From: Actinacidiphila alni
GTDB lineage: Bacteria; Actinomycetota; Actinomycetes; Streptomycetales; Streptomycetaceae
Direction of reading: 5' to 3'
Length of the DNA stretch: 64,000 nucleotides
Assembly: GCF_900112845.1 (NCBI RefSeq)
Contig: NZ_FONG01000006.1
Span: 62,001-126,000, forward strand
This document shows, in pieces, positions 9,055 to 17,807 of the stretch; position 1 is the first letter of the stretch; each line of letters starts with the position of its first letter. Position numbers and translations under genes: made by a program. The notes beneath the pieces were generated by a model. That model saw only the letters and a list, made by a program, of their open reading frames with translations. It had not been told where the DNA came from and searched no databases.

Positions 9055-10353
9055 TTACGCGCGACCGGAGGTCTTCTGCGTACGGCGCGAGACCGAGTCG
9101 ATGACCACGGCGGCGAGCAGAACGGCGCCGGTGATCATGTACTGGATCGAGGTGTTCATGTTGAGCAGGTCGAGACCGGTCTGGATGGACTGGATGACCA
9201 GCATGCCGAGCAGCGCCGACCAGACGTTGCCGCGACCGCCGAAGAGGCTGGTACCGCCGATGACCGCGGCCGCGATGGCCAGCATCAGCAGGTTGCCGCT
9301 GCCGGCGGCGAGCGTGGCGGTGTAGGTCTGGGCGGCCAGGAACAGACCGCCGATGGCCGCGAAGCCGCCGGAGATCGCGAACACCGCGATCCGGATCAGC
9401 GCCACGTTGATACCGGCACGGCGGGCGCCCTCGATGCTGCCGCCGACCGCGAAGACCTTGCGGCCGAAGGTGGTGCGGCGCAGGACGAAGTCGCAGATCA
9501 CCAGGGCGACCAGGAAGATCACCAGCGCGTTCGGCACACCCGCGGACTTGTTCAGCACGTACGCGGCGACGTAGGCAACCACCGCGAGCGCGATGGCCCG
9601 CAGCGCGATCTCGCTGGTGGGACGGAACGGGACGCCGGCCTTGCGGCGGCGGGCCTGCTCGACGAGCGAACCGACCAGCAGCGCGGCGACACCGACGGTG
9701 GCCAGGATGTAGGCGCCGGCGATGTCCTGGTCCATGAAGAAGGAGCGCTGGCCCAGGATGTGCATCGGGCCGGTGTCCTGGATGGAGAGGCTGCCGGTCG
9801 AGCCGAGCAGCCACAGCATCAGACCGTTCCAGCCGAGGTTGCCGGCCAGGGTGACGACGAACGCCGGGACGCCGATCTTGGCGAAGAAGAAGCCGTGGAT
9901 CGCGCCGATACCGACACCGGTGAGGATCGTGAGGATCAGCGCCAGCCACACGTTCATGCCGTGCGTGGTGGAGAAGATCGCGAAGATCGACGCGGACAGA
10001 CCGCTGACCGACGCCACCGACAGGTCGATCTCGCCCAACAGCAGCACGAAGACCAGGCCGAGGGCGATCATGCCCGTCGCGGCCAGGAAGAAGCTGATGT
10101 TGACCATGTTGGTCGAGCTGAGGAACAGGCTGTCCTTGATCTGGAACACGGTCCAGATGATGATCAGACCGACGATGACGGGCAGCGAGCCCAGTTCACC
10201 GCCCTTGAGCTTGCGCTTGAACTCCGTGAGGTAACCCTTGAGGCCCTCTTCACGGATGAGCAGCCGCGGGTCGACGACCTCGACCGCGGCGGGCGCCATC
10301 TCGTCCACCGGAGGCTCGTCGTCGGCCTTCGAAAGGGTGGTCTTGTCGCTCAC
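9055..10353 (-). CDS. xylH: Xylose-type ABC transporter permease
   Basis: A 432-residue inner-membrane permease of the BPD_transp_2 (ribose/xylose, CUT2) family. An N-terminal cytoplasmic arm (residues 1-50) precedes about ten membrane segments. Family signatures seen are FFLAATGMIALGLVFVLLLGEIDLSVASV and, near the end, AAVIGGTSLFGGRGNVWSALLG. The subunit should form a homodimeric channel with XylG for pentose uptake. The start is GTG 10353, overlapping the TGA of xylG as GTGA, with GGAGGCGG upstream; the two are translationally coupled. It is the last gene before the 8955-8996 hairpin. Xylose specificity is inferred from the XylFGH arrangement and from synteny as I recall it. Confidence 0.9.
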   Translation of the reverse strand: MSDKTTLSKADDEPPVDEMAPAAVEVVDPRLLIREEGLKGYLTEFKRKLKGGELGSLPVIVGLIIIWTVFQIKDSLFLSSTNMVNISFFLAATGMIALGLVFVLLLGEIDLSVASVSGLSASIFAIFSTTHGMNVWLALILTILTGVGIGAIHGFFFAKIGVPAFVVTLAGNLGWNGLMLWLLGSTGSLSIQDTGPMHILGQRSFFMDQDIAGAYILATVGVAALLVGSLVEQARRRKAGVPFRPTSEIALRAIALAVVAYVAAYVLNKSAGVPNALVIFLVALVICDFVLRRTTFGRKVFAVGGSIEGARRAGINVALIRIAVFAISGGFAAIGGLFLAAQTYTATLAAGSGNLLMLAIAAAVIGGTSLFGGRGNVWSALLGMLVIQSIQTGLDLLNMNTSIQYMITGAVLLAAVVIDSVSRRTQKTSGRA

Positions 10354-11129
10354 TTCGCCGCCTCCACATTGCGCGCCTGCCGACGGGTCACGGCGTTGTC
10401 CGTGGCACCGGTGATGGCGGCGACGATCTGTTCGTTCGTGGTGCCCTTGACCGGGAAGGAACCGTTGTTCCTGCCGAGTCGCAGGACGTGCACGGTGTCG
10501 GCGACCGCCGTGACGTCGGCCATGTTGTGGCTGATCAGAATGACGCCGAGGCCGCGCTCGCGCAGCCGCTCGACCAGGTCGAGGACCTGCGCGGTCTGCT
10601 CGACACCGAGGGCGGCGGTCGGTTCGTCGAGGATGACGACCTTCGGCTCACCGATCAGTGCGCGGGCGATGGCCACGACCTGGCGCTGACCACCGGAGAG
10701 ACTCGCGATCGGGATCCGCACGCTGGGGATCCGGATGGACAGCGTGTTCAGCAGCTCACGCGCGCGCTTTTCCATCGTGACCTCGTCGAGGACCCCGACG
10801 CGCAGGATCTCCCGTCCGAGGTAGAGATTGCCGACGACGTCCAGGTTGTCGCAGAGTGCGAGGTCCTGGTACGTGGTGGCGATACCGAGGGCCTGGGCGT
10901 CCTGCGGCCGGTTGATGTTGACCGCCTTGCCCTCCCACTCGATGACGCCTTCGTCGATGGGGTGCACACCGGCGATCGTCTTGACCAGTGTGGACTTACC
11001 GGCACCGTTGTCACCCACCAGGGCGACAACCTCTCCGGCGTGGACCTCCAGATCGACATCGGTGAGGGCCTGGACCGCACCGAATCGCTTGGAGACTCCG
11101 CGCAACGCCAGCACGGGCGTAGCGGACAC
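10350..11129 (-). CDS. xylG: Xylose-type ABC transporter ATP-binding protein
   Basis: A 259-residue single-cassette ATPase. Walker A is GDNGAGKST, the signature is LSGGQRQVV, Walker B is VVILDEPTAALG, and the switch His is in LISHNMADV. Unlike E. coli XylG, which has two fused cassettes, this form has one, as is common in actinomycetes. An ATG at 11138 is directly preceded by AAGGAG with no spacer, so the in-frame GTG at 11129, nine bases from AAGGAG, is the better start. It lies downstream of xylF beyond the hairpin 11280-11333, which may limit its expression relative to the binding protein, and overlaps xylH by GTGA. Confidence 0.92.
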   Translation of the reverse strand: MSATPVLALRGVSKRFGAVQALTDVDLEVHAGEVVALVGDNGAGKSTLVKTIAGVHPIDEGVIEWEGKAVNINRPQDAQALGIATTYQDLALCDNLDVVGNLYLGREILRVGVLDEVTMEKRARELLNTLSIRIPSVRIPIASLSGGQRQVVAIARALIGEPKVVILDEPTAALGVEQTAQVLDLVERLRERGLGVILISHNMADVTAVADTVHVLRLGRNNGSFPVKGTTNEQIVAAITGATDNAVTRRQARNVEAAK

Positions 11130-11279
11130 GTGAACCATCTCCTTCGCCGCCTGACCGGCGGGGATGCCGCGGGCTGGTGGGACAGCCCGCGGGGGACGTG
11201 CAATAAAGCACAGGATTACAAAGTCAACGGGGAACGGGTCATACCCCTTCCCCGATCGCTCTACCCCGCAAGCGTTTCC

Positions 11280-11333
11280 GTCCGGTGCCCCGCCCCGGCA
11301 GCGGGGTGGAATGGTGGGGGCGGGGCACCGGAC
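11280..11333. terminator. Hairpin between xylF and xylG (probable attenuator)
   Basis: A 17-bp stem (11280-11296 with 11317-11333) closes a 20-nt GC-rich loop in the xylF-xylG gap. In a transporter operon such a hairpin typically stops part of transcription after the binding-protein gene or stabilises its mRNA, giving more binding protein than membrane subunits. Confidence 0.75.
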
Positions 11334-11367
11334 AGGCTCTTACGGGGTCGGGCCGAAGCCCTGGGTG

Positions 11368-12471
11368 TTACTGGATGCCGGCCGCCTTGCACGCTGCGGC
11401 GAACTCGGCGGTGCAGATCTGGTCGACCGTGTACAGCTTGTCCTTGATGACCGTGTCCTTGATGTTGGCCTTGGTCACGGCGGTGGCGCCGATCAGGTGG
11501 GCCGGGACGGTCTGGCCGGAGCCGCTGGTGGCGGTCGTGTCGGCGATGGACTTGAAGTCCTTGCCGGTCAGCAGGTCGACGGCGATCTCGGCGGTGGCCT
11601 CGGCCTCGGGCGCGTACGCCTTGTAGATCGTGGCGGCCTGGGTGCCCGCGAGGATCCGCTGGATGCCGGGGAGCTCGGCGTCCTGGCCGGTCAGCGGCGG
11701 GTTGATGCCGGCGCCCTTGAGGGCGGTGGCGATACCGCCGGCCATGCCGTCGTTGGCGGAGTAGACGCCCTTGATGTTCTTCGCGCCGAGGGAGGTGATC
11801 GCCGCGGTGACCTTCTGGTTGGCGACGGTGTCCTTCCACAGACCCGACTGCTCGTAGGCGATGTTCACCTTGCCGTCGAGGATCTTGTGGGCGCCCTTCT
11901 TGAAGTCCGCCGCGTTCGGGTCGGCCGGGTCACCGTCGATCATGACGATCTTCGAGGTGGGCTTGGCGTCGGCGCCCATGGCGTCGAGCAGCGCCTGGCC
12001 CTGCAGCTCGCCGATCTTCTCGTTGTCGTAGGAGACGTAGGCGGAGACGGGGCCCTGCGCGAGGCGGTCGTACGCGACGACCTTGATGCCCTTGTCGACC
12101 GCGGCCTGGACCGAGGACTTGATGCCCACCGAGTCCTGCGCATCCAGGATCAGCACCTTGACGCCCTTGGCGATCATGCTGCTGACCTGCTGCGTCTGCT
12201 TCTGCGGGTCGCCGGCGGCGTTCGCGTAGTCGACGGTGCAGTCGGAGCACAGCTCCTTGATCTTCGCCTCGATCAGGGGCTTGTCGAACTTCTCGTACCG
12301 GGTGGTGGCGTTCTCCGGGAGCAGCAGACCGATGGTCTTGCCGCCCGCGCTGCTGCTGGAGCTGCTGCTGTCGGACTTCTTGTCGTCGCCCGCCTTGCCA
12401 CACGCGGCCATCGTGAGCGCGATCGAAACAGCGACCGTCCCGACGGCGATTCGACGCGTCATTGCGTTCAT
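11368..12471 (-). CDS. xylF: Xylose-type ABC transporter substrate-binding lipoprotein
   Basis: A 367-residue lipoprotein starting at ATG 12471 with GGGAGG nine bases upstream. A signal peptide RRIAVGTVAVSIALTMAAC ends in a lipobox Cys, then a Ser-rich linker. The mature part is a periplasmic-binding-protein-like (type I, ribose/xylose) fold: GKTIGLLLPENATTRYEKFD, VLILDAQDSVGIKS, VVAYDRLAQG, GVYSANDGMAGGIATAL and PLTGQDAELPGIQRILAG, all like XylF/ChvE. It binds the sugar outside the membrane and delivers it to XylGH. The ROK regulator gene lies directly upstream; the 139-nt gap carries candidate operators (12549-12561). Confidence 0.92.
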   Translation of the reverse strand: MNAMTRRIAVGTVAVSIALTMAACGKAGDDKKSDSSSSSSSAGGKTIGLLLPENATTRYEKFDKPLIEAKIKELCSDCTVDYANAAGDPQKQTQQVSSMIAKGVKVLILDAQDSVGIKSSVQAAVDKGIKVVAYDRLAQGPVSAYVSYDNEKIGELQGQALLDAMGADAKPTSKIVMIDGDPADPNAADFKKGAHKILDGKVNIAYEQSGLWKDTVANQKVTAAITSLGAKNIKGVYSANDGMAGGIATALKGAGINPPLTGQDAELPGIQRILAGTQAATIYKAYAPEAEATAEIAVDLLTGKDFKSIADTTATSGSGQTVPAHLIGATAVTKANIKDTVIKDKLYTVDQICTAEFAAACKAAGIQ

Positions 12472-12548
12472 GTGAGGTTGCCTCCCTGACAGGGCCGCAA
12501 CACCGCGGCCGAGGTGGTCGTGAGTCAACTCCGGCTGACGCCGTGTCG

Positions 12549-12561
12549 TCAAGAAGTAAAC
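12549..12561. promoter_or_regulatory. Candidate ROK-regulator operator in the xylF promoter
   Basis: TCAAGAAGTAAAC at 12549-12561 matches the element TTCAAGTAGTGAAC in front of ngcE in all but a few positions (shared form CAAGWAGTRAAC). A looser relative, TGTGTGAACGCTC, follows at 12597-12609. Both lie between the end of the ROK gene and the xylF start. The link to the ROK protein is inference. Confidence 0.45.
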
Positions 12562-12610
12562 ACTTAACGAGATGGCAACGACCCGTTTCGTTAGCTGTGT
12601 GAACGCTCAG

Positions 12611-13816
12611 TTATGCCGAAAAGGCGGGTGTATCAACCGGAGTATTACCATCCAACAGTGTAGAATCGCCCATCTCACTCAGCACCAGGGCAAGTGCCCC
12701 CAAAACCTCCGCCCGGGCCCCCAGGGAACCGGGGACGACGGACAGCCGCTGGGCGGCGCTGGGGATCGCGTACCGCGACACGGACTCCCTTATCGGGCCG
12801 AGCACCAGCTCCCCCGCCTCGGCCAGATCCCCGCCCAGGACGACCCTGCTGGGGTTCAAGAGGTTGCAGAGACTGGCCACGCCCATGCCTATGTGACGGC
12901 CCACGTCGCCGATCACCCGACGGCACCCGGGGTCCCCCTCACGGGCCAGCTGAACCATCTTCGGGACCGTTAGGCCGTCCCCGTGACTACCGCGCAGCAG
13001 TTCGAGCACATAGCGCGCCGCGGTGAAGGTCTCCAGGCAGCCGCGGTTGCCGCAGCGGCAGACCGGACCGGACTCGTCGAGCGTGATGTGGCCGATTTCA
13101 CCCGCCGTGCCACCGGGTCCGCGGTAGATCCGGCCGTCTATCACCAGGCCGGCGCCGACTCCGCTGGCGACCTTGATGTACGCCAGGTCCTTCACCCCGC
13201 GCCCGCCGCCCCAGACCAGTTCGCCCAGCGCTCCCAGATTCGCGTCGTTGTCCACCTGGACCGGCACGCCGAGCCGGTCGGACAGCTCCTGGCGCGGGTT
13301 GATACCGCTCCAGCCGGGCAGGATCGCGGTCGAGCCCAGCGCGCCGGACTCCACGTCGATCGGTCCCGGCACACCGAGGCCGACCCCGAGCACCTTGTCG
13401 GGGTGGATGCCGGTGGACTCCACCAGGCGTGCCACCAGTTGCTCGGCCCGGTCGAAGCCCTGCGAGGCGGAGGCGTCCACGTCGATCGGCTCGGACTGCT
13501 CGGCGAGCACCTGGTGGGCCAGGTTGCCGACCGCCACCCGCAGGTGCGAATGGCCGAAATCGACTCCTACGACGATTCCGGCGTCGCCGGACAGCGCCAC
13601 GCTGCGGGCCCGCCGACCGCCCGAGGAGGTCGACGTCACCTGCACCGTGCCGTTGTCCCGCAGTTCGCGCACGATGTTGGAGACCGTCGCGGCCGACAGG
13701 CCGGTGCTGCGCGCGATCTCCGCCTGGGTGAGTGACCCGGCCAGCCGTACGGCACGCACGACGCGTTCCAGGTTGGCCCGGTGCAGCGACGACTGCGATC
13801 CCGGAGTCTCGACCAC
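12611..13816 (-). CDS. rok7B7: ROK-family transcriptional regulator (Rok7B7-like)
   Basis: A 401-residue regulator. The N-terminal winged HTH (about residues 10-65) includes LTQAEIARSTGLSAATVSNIVREL; the C-terminal ROK sugar-kinase fold shows VVGVDFGHSHLRVAVG, LGVGLGVPGPID, QVDNDANLGALGE and the zinc-binding motif CRCGNRGCLETF. A GTG at 13825 has AGGAG abutting it, so the GTG at 13816, eight bases from AGGAG, is preferred. It lies between the ngcEFG and xylFGH operons; from memory the S. coelicolor gene at this place (SCO6008, rok7B7) controls xylFGH and influences carbon catabolite control and antibiotic production. It should repress or activate the adjoining sugar operons in response to a sugar ligand. 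Confidence 0.9.
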   Translation of the reverse strand: MVETPGSQSSLHRANLERVVRAVRLAGSLTQAEIARSTGLSAATVSNIVRELRDNGTVQVTSTSSGGRRARSVALSGDAGIVVGVDFGHSHLRVAVGNLAHQVLAEQSEPIDVDASASQGFDRAEQLVARLVESTGIHPDKVLGVGLGVPGPIDVESGALGSTAILPGWSGINPRQELSDRLGVPVQVDNDANLGALGELVWGGGRGVKDLAYIKVASGVGAGLVIDGRIYRGPGGTAGEIGHITLDESGPVCRCGNRGCLETFTAARYVLELLRGSHGDGLTVPKMVQLAREGDPGCRRVIGDVGRHIGMGVASLCNLLNPSRVVLGGDLAEAGELVLGPIRESVSRYAIPSAAQRLSVVPGSLGARAEVLGALALVLSEMGDSTLLDGNTPVDTPAFSA

Positions 13817-13918
13817 GACATCCACTCCTGCCCGGCAGCCGGAGCGTCCCGACTGCCCGCACGGACGGGGACCCGTGCCGATGCCGTTACTGCCACACCG
13901 GTGAGACCCCGTCGTCTA

Positions 13919-13942
13919 CAACATGTGAACTCTAAGTTGAGT
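13919..13942. promoter_or_regulatory. Candidate operator upstream of the ROK gene
   Basis: CAACATGTGAAC (13919-13930) resembles the elements before ngcE and xylF and runs into an inverted repeat ACTC-N6-GAGT (13929-13942). It lies about 100 nt upstream of the ROK start, a fitting place for autoregulation. Similarity is partial. Confidence 0.35.
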
Positions 13943-14007
13943 GTTTGGGGTGATGTCCCGTCAAGGGGGAGAGCCACACCGTTATGGGAATCGGTCGGGA
14001 ACGCCGA

Positions 14008-14039
14008 GGAGCGGCTCCGCGCCGTGGCGGAGCCGCTCC
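14008..14039. terminator. Intrinsic terminator downstream of ngcG
   Basis: A perfect 12-bp stem GGAGCGGCTCCG (14008-14019) with its complement (14028-14039) and an 8-nt loop, 32 nt after the minus-strand stop of ngcG. It separates the ngc operon from the ROK promoter. Confidence 0.85.
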
Positions 14040-14070
14040 GAGCCGTTGACGGCCGACCGGCCGGGTCCGG

Positions 14071-15018
14071 TTACTTCAGGGTGCCCGCCGTCAGACCGGC
14101 CTGGACCTGGCGCTGGAAGGAGAGGTAGACCACCAGCACGGGCAGCATCGCGATCACCATGCCGGCGAACAGCGCCGGGTAGTCGCCCGAGTACCCCTGC
14201 GACAGGGCGAGGTTCACCAGGCCCTGGGCCAGCATGGAGTGGTCCTTGTCAGTACTCGACTGCTGCTGCATCAGCGTCACCGGCAGGATGTACTGGTTCC
14301 ACTGGCCGAGCACGTTGAAGATGCCGACGCTCAGCAGGCCCGGCTTGGCCATCGGCATCATGACCTGGAAGAAGGTCCTGGTGTGCGAGGCCCCGTCGAG
14401 CACCGCCGCCTCATGGATGGCGGTCGGCAGCGTCTTGAAGAACGAGTGCATGAAGAACGTGGTGAACGGCAGCGAGTAGGCGACGTACACCAGGATCAGA
14501 CCCTGGTACGTGTTCAGCATGCCGAGGTTCTTCACCATGAAGAACAGCGGGACCAGCGCCAGGAAGTACGGGAACATCGCGCCGCCGACGAACAGGTAGT
14601 AGATGAACCTGTTGCCGGGGAACTCGTACCTGGCCAGCACGTAGGCGACCATCGAGCCGAAGAGCATGGTCAGCGGCACCGAGAACACCATGACGATCAC
14701 GGTGTTCAGGAAGAAGTCGCCGATGCCCTTGTCCCAGGCGCGGCTGAAGGCGCCGAAGCTCCAGTGGGAGGGCCAGGACCACGCGCTGGAGCCGATCTCG
14801 GCATTGTTCTTGAACGCGCCGAGGATGATCCACAGCAGCGGTACGACGATCATGATCGCCCAGATCGCCAGGAATCCGTGCGAGAAGACATTGAGCACCC
14901 GGCCGCCGGCGCCGTCGCCCGCCTCCTCCGGGCTCCTGCGCTTGCTGCCGGGTCCGCCCTGAGCGGGTACCTGGCCCAGCAGTCCACCGGACTGTGCCTC
15001 GGTGATGGGTGAGGTCAT
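14071..15018 (-). CDS. ngcG: N-acetylglucosamine/chitobiose-type ABC transporter permease
   Basis: A 315-residue permease of the BPD_transp_1 (MalG) family with six membrane segments. The EAA-loop motif is EAAVLDGASHTRTFFQVMMPMAKPG, which docks the ATPase. An ATG further upstream (15051) would overlap ngcF; the ATG at 15018, preceded by GGGGAAG, is preferred. No ATPase gene is present in this operon, as usual for streptomycete CUT1 importers, which share the MsiK ATPase encoded elsewhere. With NgcE and NgcF it should import N-acetylglucosamine and chitobiose; the substrate call rests on NgcE and on synteny as I recall it. Confidence 0.88.
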   Translation of the reverse strand: MTSPITEAQSGGLLGQVPAQGGPGSKRRSPEEAGDGAGGRVLNVFSHGFLAIWAIMIVVPLLWIILGAFKNNAEIGSSAWSWPSHWSFGAFSRAWDKGIGDFFLNTVIVMVFSVPLTMLFGSMVAYVLARYEFPGNRFIYYLFVGGAMFPYFLALVPLFFMVKNLGMLNTYQGLILVYVAYSLPFTTFFMHSFFKTLPTAIHEAAVLDGASHTRTFFQVMMPMAKPGLLSVGIFNVLGQWNQYILPVTLMQQQSSTDKDHSMLAQGLVNLALSQGYSGDYPALFAGMVIAMLPVLVVYLSFQRQVQAGLTAGTLK

Positions 15019-15031
15019 GGTGCTTCCCCGC

Positions 15032-15964
15032 TCAGAACTCGATGCGGTCACGCCGGGAGACCCGCAGCGTGACGGCGGAAACGATCAAGGTCACCAGCAT
15101 GATGATCACGCCCTGTGCACAGGCGTAACCGCTCTTGCCGAAGGACAGGAAGTTGCGCATCAGGTAGGTCGCCATGACCTCGCTGTGGTGGTCGGGACCA
15201 CCGCCGTAGCCGGTTCCCGGGGTCAGGCCGGAGACCAGCGCGAAGAAGTCCATCGCGAAGATCGAGATGTAGACCCACGAGGTCTGCACGCTGTCCCACA
15301 GCAGCGGCAGGGTGACCTTGAAGAAGGTCTGCCCGCGGCCCGCGCCGTCCAGCAGCGCGGCCTCGTAGATGTCCTTGGGGATGGACTGCATGGCCGCCGA
15401 GAACAGCACCAGGTAGAAGCCGACGCCCGCCCAGACCTGGATCGCCAGCAGGCACCACAGCACCAGGTTGGGGTCGTTCAGCCACTCGATGGGGTTGTTG
15501 GCGTCCTCCAGGTGCAGCTTGACCAGGATGCCGTTGAGCAGACCGGCCGAGTCGCTGCGGTAGACCGCGCCGAACAGCACGATCAGGATCGCGACCGACA
15601 GCACCTGCGGGAAGAAGTAGACGACCTTGTAGATTCCCGCACCGCGCACACCCTGGACGCCGCCCGCCGTACTGCGGCCGCCCACGTTCACCATGAAGGC
15701 GAAGAACAGCGCCAGCAGAATCGTGATCACCGGCAGGAAGATCAGGAGCAGGATGTTGTGCCACAACGCGGTCCTGAAGACGGAGTCGTGGAACAGGGCC
15801 GTGTAGTTGTCCAGGCCGATGAACTTGAAGTTCTGGGACTCACCCGTCCAGTTCGTGAGCGAGTAGCCGAACGTCTGCAGGTACGGCCAGATCACGAACG
15901 TGATGTAGAGGACGAGCGGAACGATGAGGAACCCCACAATGAAGGGGTATTTGCGATGCTGCAT
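15032..15964 (-). CDS. ngcF: N-acetylglucosamine/chitobiose-type ABC transporter permease
   Basis: A 310-residue MalF-type permease with six or seven membrane segments, starting at ATG 15964 with AGGAG and AGGG upstream. The first membrane span is YPFIVGFLIVPLVLYITFVIWPYLQTFGYS, followed by the usual FIGLDNYTALF segment; the EAA loop reads EAALLDGAGRGQTFFKVTLPLLWDS. It pairs with NgcG to form the channel of the ngcEFG importer. The gap to ngcE is 82 nt and to ngcG 13 nt, consistent with a single transcript. Confidence 0.88.
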   Translation of the reverse strand: MQHRKYPFIVGFLIVPLVLYITFVIWPYLQTFGYSLTNWTGESQNFKFIGLDNYTALFHDSVFRTALWHNILLLIFLPVITILLALFFAFMVNVGGRSTAGGVQGVRGAGIYKVVYFFPQVLSVAILIVLFGAVYRSDSAGLLNGILVKLHLEDANNPIEWLNDPNLVLWCLLAIQVWAGVGFYLVLFSAAMQSIPKDIYEAALLDGAGRGQTFFKVTLPLLWDSVQTSWVYISIFAMDFFALVSGLTPGTGYGGGPDHHSEVMATYLMRNFLSFGKSGYACAQGVIIMLVTLIVSAVTLRVSRRDRIEF

Positions 15965-16046
15965 GGATCCCTGCTCCTGATCGAAGGGCTATGGCGGTGC
16001 GGGGACCGGACGGATCCGGCCCCCGCACCGCGCGAAGTCGCTGAGG

Positions 16047-17447
16047 TCAGGCCTTCTTCGCCTTGACCGCGAGCGCCTTGGCCTTCGTGATCCACTGCGC
16101 CGGGGTGAGGCGCTTGGCCATCAGCTCGGCGCTGAGGTTCTGCAGGGCGACGTCGAACTCGCTGTTGGTGTTCGGGTAGTTGTAGTTGAACGTGTTCGAG
16201 CCGGCCGCGGACAGCGCGGTCACGGTCGACGCGGTACCCGGACGCAGCTGCACGTCGGAGCCGACACCGTCCTTCAGGACGGTGAGCGAGTTGGCGGCCG
16301 AGGCGAACTTGCCGGACGCCTCCTTCGTCAGCATCATGCGCAGGAACTCCATGCCGCCGGCCGGGTTCTTGGCCTTCTTCGGCACGATGAAGGGCTCACC
16401 GGCACCGGCGCGGATGGCGTCGAAGGGGAGCTTGTCGCCGTCCAGCGAGGGCATCGGCATGAACTTCATGTCGAAGTCCGCCGGGGTGGCCTTCATCTGC
16501 TCGTTCTCCAGCCAGGAGCCACAGGGGATGAACGCGGCCTTGTACTGGTTCCACTTGGTCTGCGACTCGATGTGGGTCAGACCATTGGTGCCGGGGAGCA
16601 GGTAGCCCTTGTCGACGATCTCGTAGATCGCCTCGATGCCGTTCTTGACGGCCGGGTCGTCCCACGCGGTCGGGTCGAAGGTGTCGATCCGCTTGGCCAG
16701 GTCCAGACCGCCGTTCTTGGCGATCAGGTCCATGATGGCGACGTTGATGTAGTACGGGTACTTGCCCTGGTGGGCGAAGGGCGCGATGCCGGCCTTCTTG
16801 ATCTCGCCGGACAGCGAGATGAAGTCCTTCCAGGTCTTCGGCTCGGTCCAGCCGTGCTCCTTGAAGAGCTTGCCGGAGTACCACAGACCCCACACCGTGT
16901 AGATGTACTGCAGGGTGACGAACTTGCCGCCGATGTTGCCGACCTCGATCGTGCCGGGCTGCAGCACGTCGCGGATCTTCTTCGTCGGGTCGTCGATGTA
17001 CGGCGCGTCCAGCAGCGCGGTCAGGTCGCTGAGCTGGTCCGACTTCTGCAGCACGTCCAGCTTGATCTGCTGGGCGCCCGAGTCGTCGATGACGTCCGGC
17101 GGGGTGCCGCCGTTGAAGCGGGGCTGGAGCTTGCCGGTGATGTCCTGGGTCCAGGCCACGCTCGCCTTGGAGCCGCTGTGCTTGGTCTCGTACAGCTTGC
17201 CGAGGGCAGTGGCGTAGTCGTGACCGTAACCGCCGTCGAACACCATGATGTCCAGCGGGGCCGAGTCGTTCACGCCGAAGGGGTTGTCCTTCGAGGCGGC
17301 GGACGCGCTCTTGGTGGGCTTGTCGCTGCTGCTGTCGTCGCCGCCGCTGGACGCGCAGGCGCTCAGCAGACCGGCGGACGGAATGGCCACCAGGCCCAGC
17401 GCCGCGGAACGCTTGACCAGATCCCGGCGGTTCATTTCGGATCCCAT
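16047..17447 (-). CDS. ngcE: N-acetylglucosamine/chitobiose-binding lipoprotein of the ABC importer
   Basis: A 466-residue solute-binding protein. ATG 17447 is chosen for GAGGA seven bases upstream. The N-terminus MNRRDLVKRSAALGLVAIPS followed by LLSAC combines a twin-arginine signal with a lipobox, so it is a Tat-exported lipoprotein. The mature part is a family 1 sugar-binding protein; segments such as NPFGVNDSAPLDIMVFDGGY and GGYGHDYATALGKLY agree with the NgcE family as I recall it. It captures N-acetylglucosamine and chitobiose from chitin breakdown. Regulation is suggested by a DasR-like dre element (17634-17649) and a candidate ROK operator (17794-17807) in its long 5' region. Confidence 0.88.
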   Translation of the reverse strand: MGSEMNRRDLVKRSAALGLVAIPSAGLLSACASSGGDDSSSDKPTKSASAASKDNPFGVNDSAPLDIMVFDGGYGHDYATALGKLYETKHSGSKASVAWTQDITGKLQPRFNGGTPPDVIDDSGAQQIKLDVLQKSDQLSDLTALLDAPYIDDPTKKIRDVLQPGTIEVGNIGGKFVTLQYIYTVWGLWYSGKLFKEHGWTEPKTWKDFISLSGEIKKAGIAPFAHQGKYPYYINVAIMDLIAKNGGLDLAKRIDTFDPTAWDDPAVKNGIEAIYEIVDKGYLLPGTNGLTHIESQTKWNQYKAAFIPCGSWLENEQMKATPADFDMKFMPMPSLDGDKLPFDAIRAGAGEPFIVPKKAKNPAGGMEFLRMMLTKEASGKFASAANSLTVLKDGVGSDVQLRPGTASTVTALSAAGSNTFNYNYPNTNSEFDVALQNLSAELMAKRLTPAQWITKAKALAVKAKKA

Positions 17448-17633
17448 GCTCAAGTCCTCGCTCTCATCAGGACTCATGCGGTGCAGCGGAATCCGCCGAC
17501 GACCGCGAACAGTTGAAGCTTGAGTGATGCCGTGCATCCATCGAGGAGGGGTACGTCACCGTAGGCCGCCGGGTGTTTCTGCCCGACGTTCCCCCCCGCC
17601 CCGCCCCGCTGTGAGCGGGTTCCTTGGACGCCG

Positions 17634-17649
17634 ACAGGTATAGTCCACT
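17634..17649. promoter_or_regulatory. DasR-like dre element upstream of ngcE
   Basis: Read on the minus strand the site is AGTGGACTATACCTGT, matching 13 of 16 positions of the DasR consensus ACTGGTCTAGACCACT (allowing its degenerate second and fifteenth positions). DasR is the GntR-family repressor of N-acetylglucosamine and chitin use in streptomycetes. The site is about 190 nt upstream of the ngcE start, so the transcript start would have to be well upstream if it acts by blocking initiation. Confidence 0.55.
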
Positions 17650-17760
17650 TGCGTCCGGCAGGGCAAGATCGAATGGGGATTTGGACGGCAAGCTTTCCCG
17701 AGTTGAGACCTCCGCGAAACGTGGGACGTTTGACCGCTCATGAGAGCGCCGTGGCTTGTA

Positions 17761-17807
17761 TTCACTAGTCAACGCGACCGTCATCCAGGTGTGTTCAAGT
17801 AGTGAAC
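17761..17807. promoter_or_regulatory. Pair of related operator-like elements upstream of ngcE
   Basis: TTCACTAGTCAA (17761-17772) and TTCAAGTAGTGAAC (17794-17807) share TTCACTA when read in opposite directions. The second has inverted arms GTTCA/TGAAC (17793-17807) and matches the xylF-promoter element. They are candidates for ROK-regulator binding. Confidence 0.45.
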
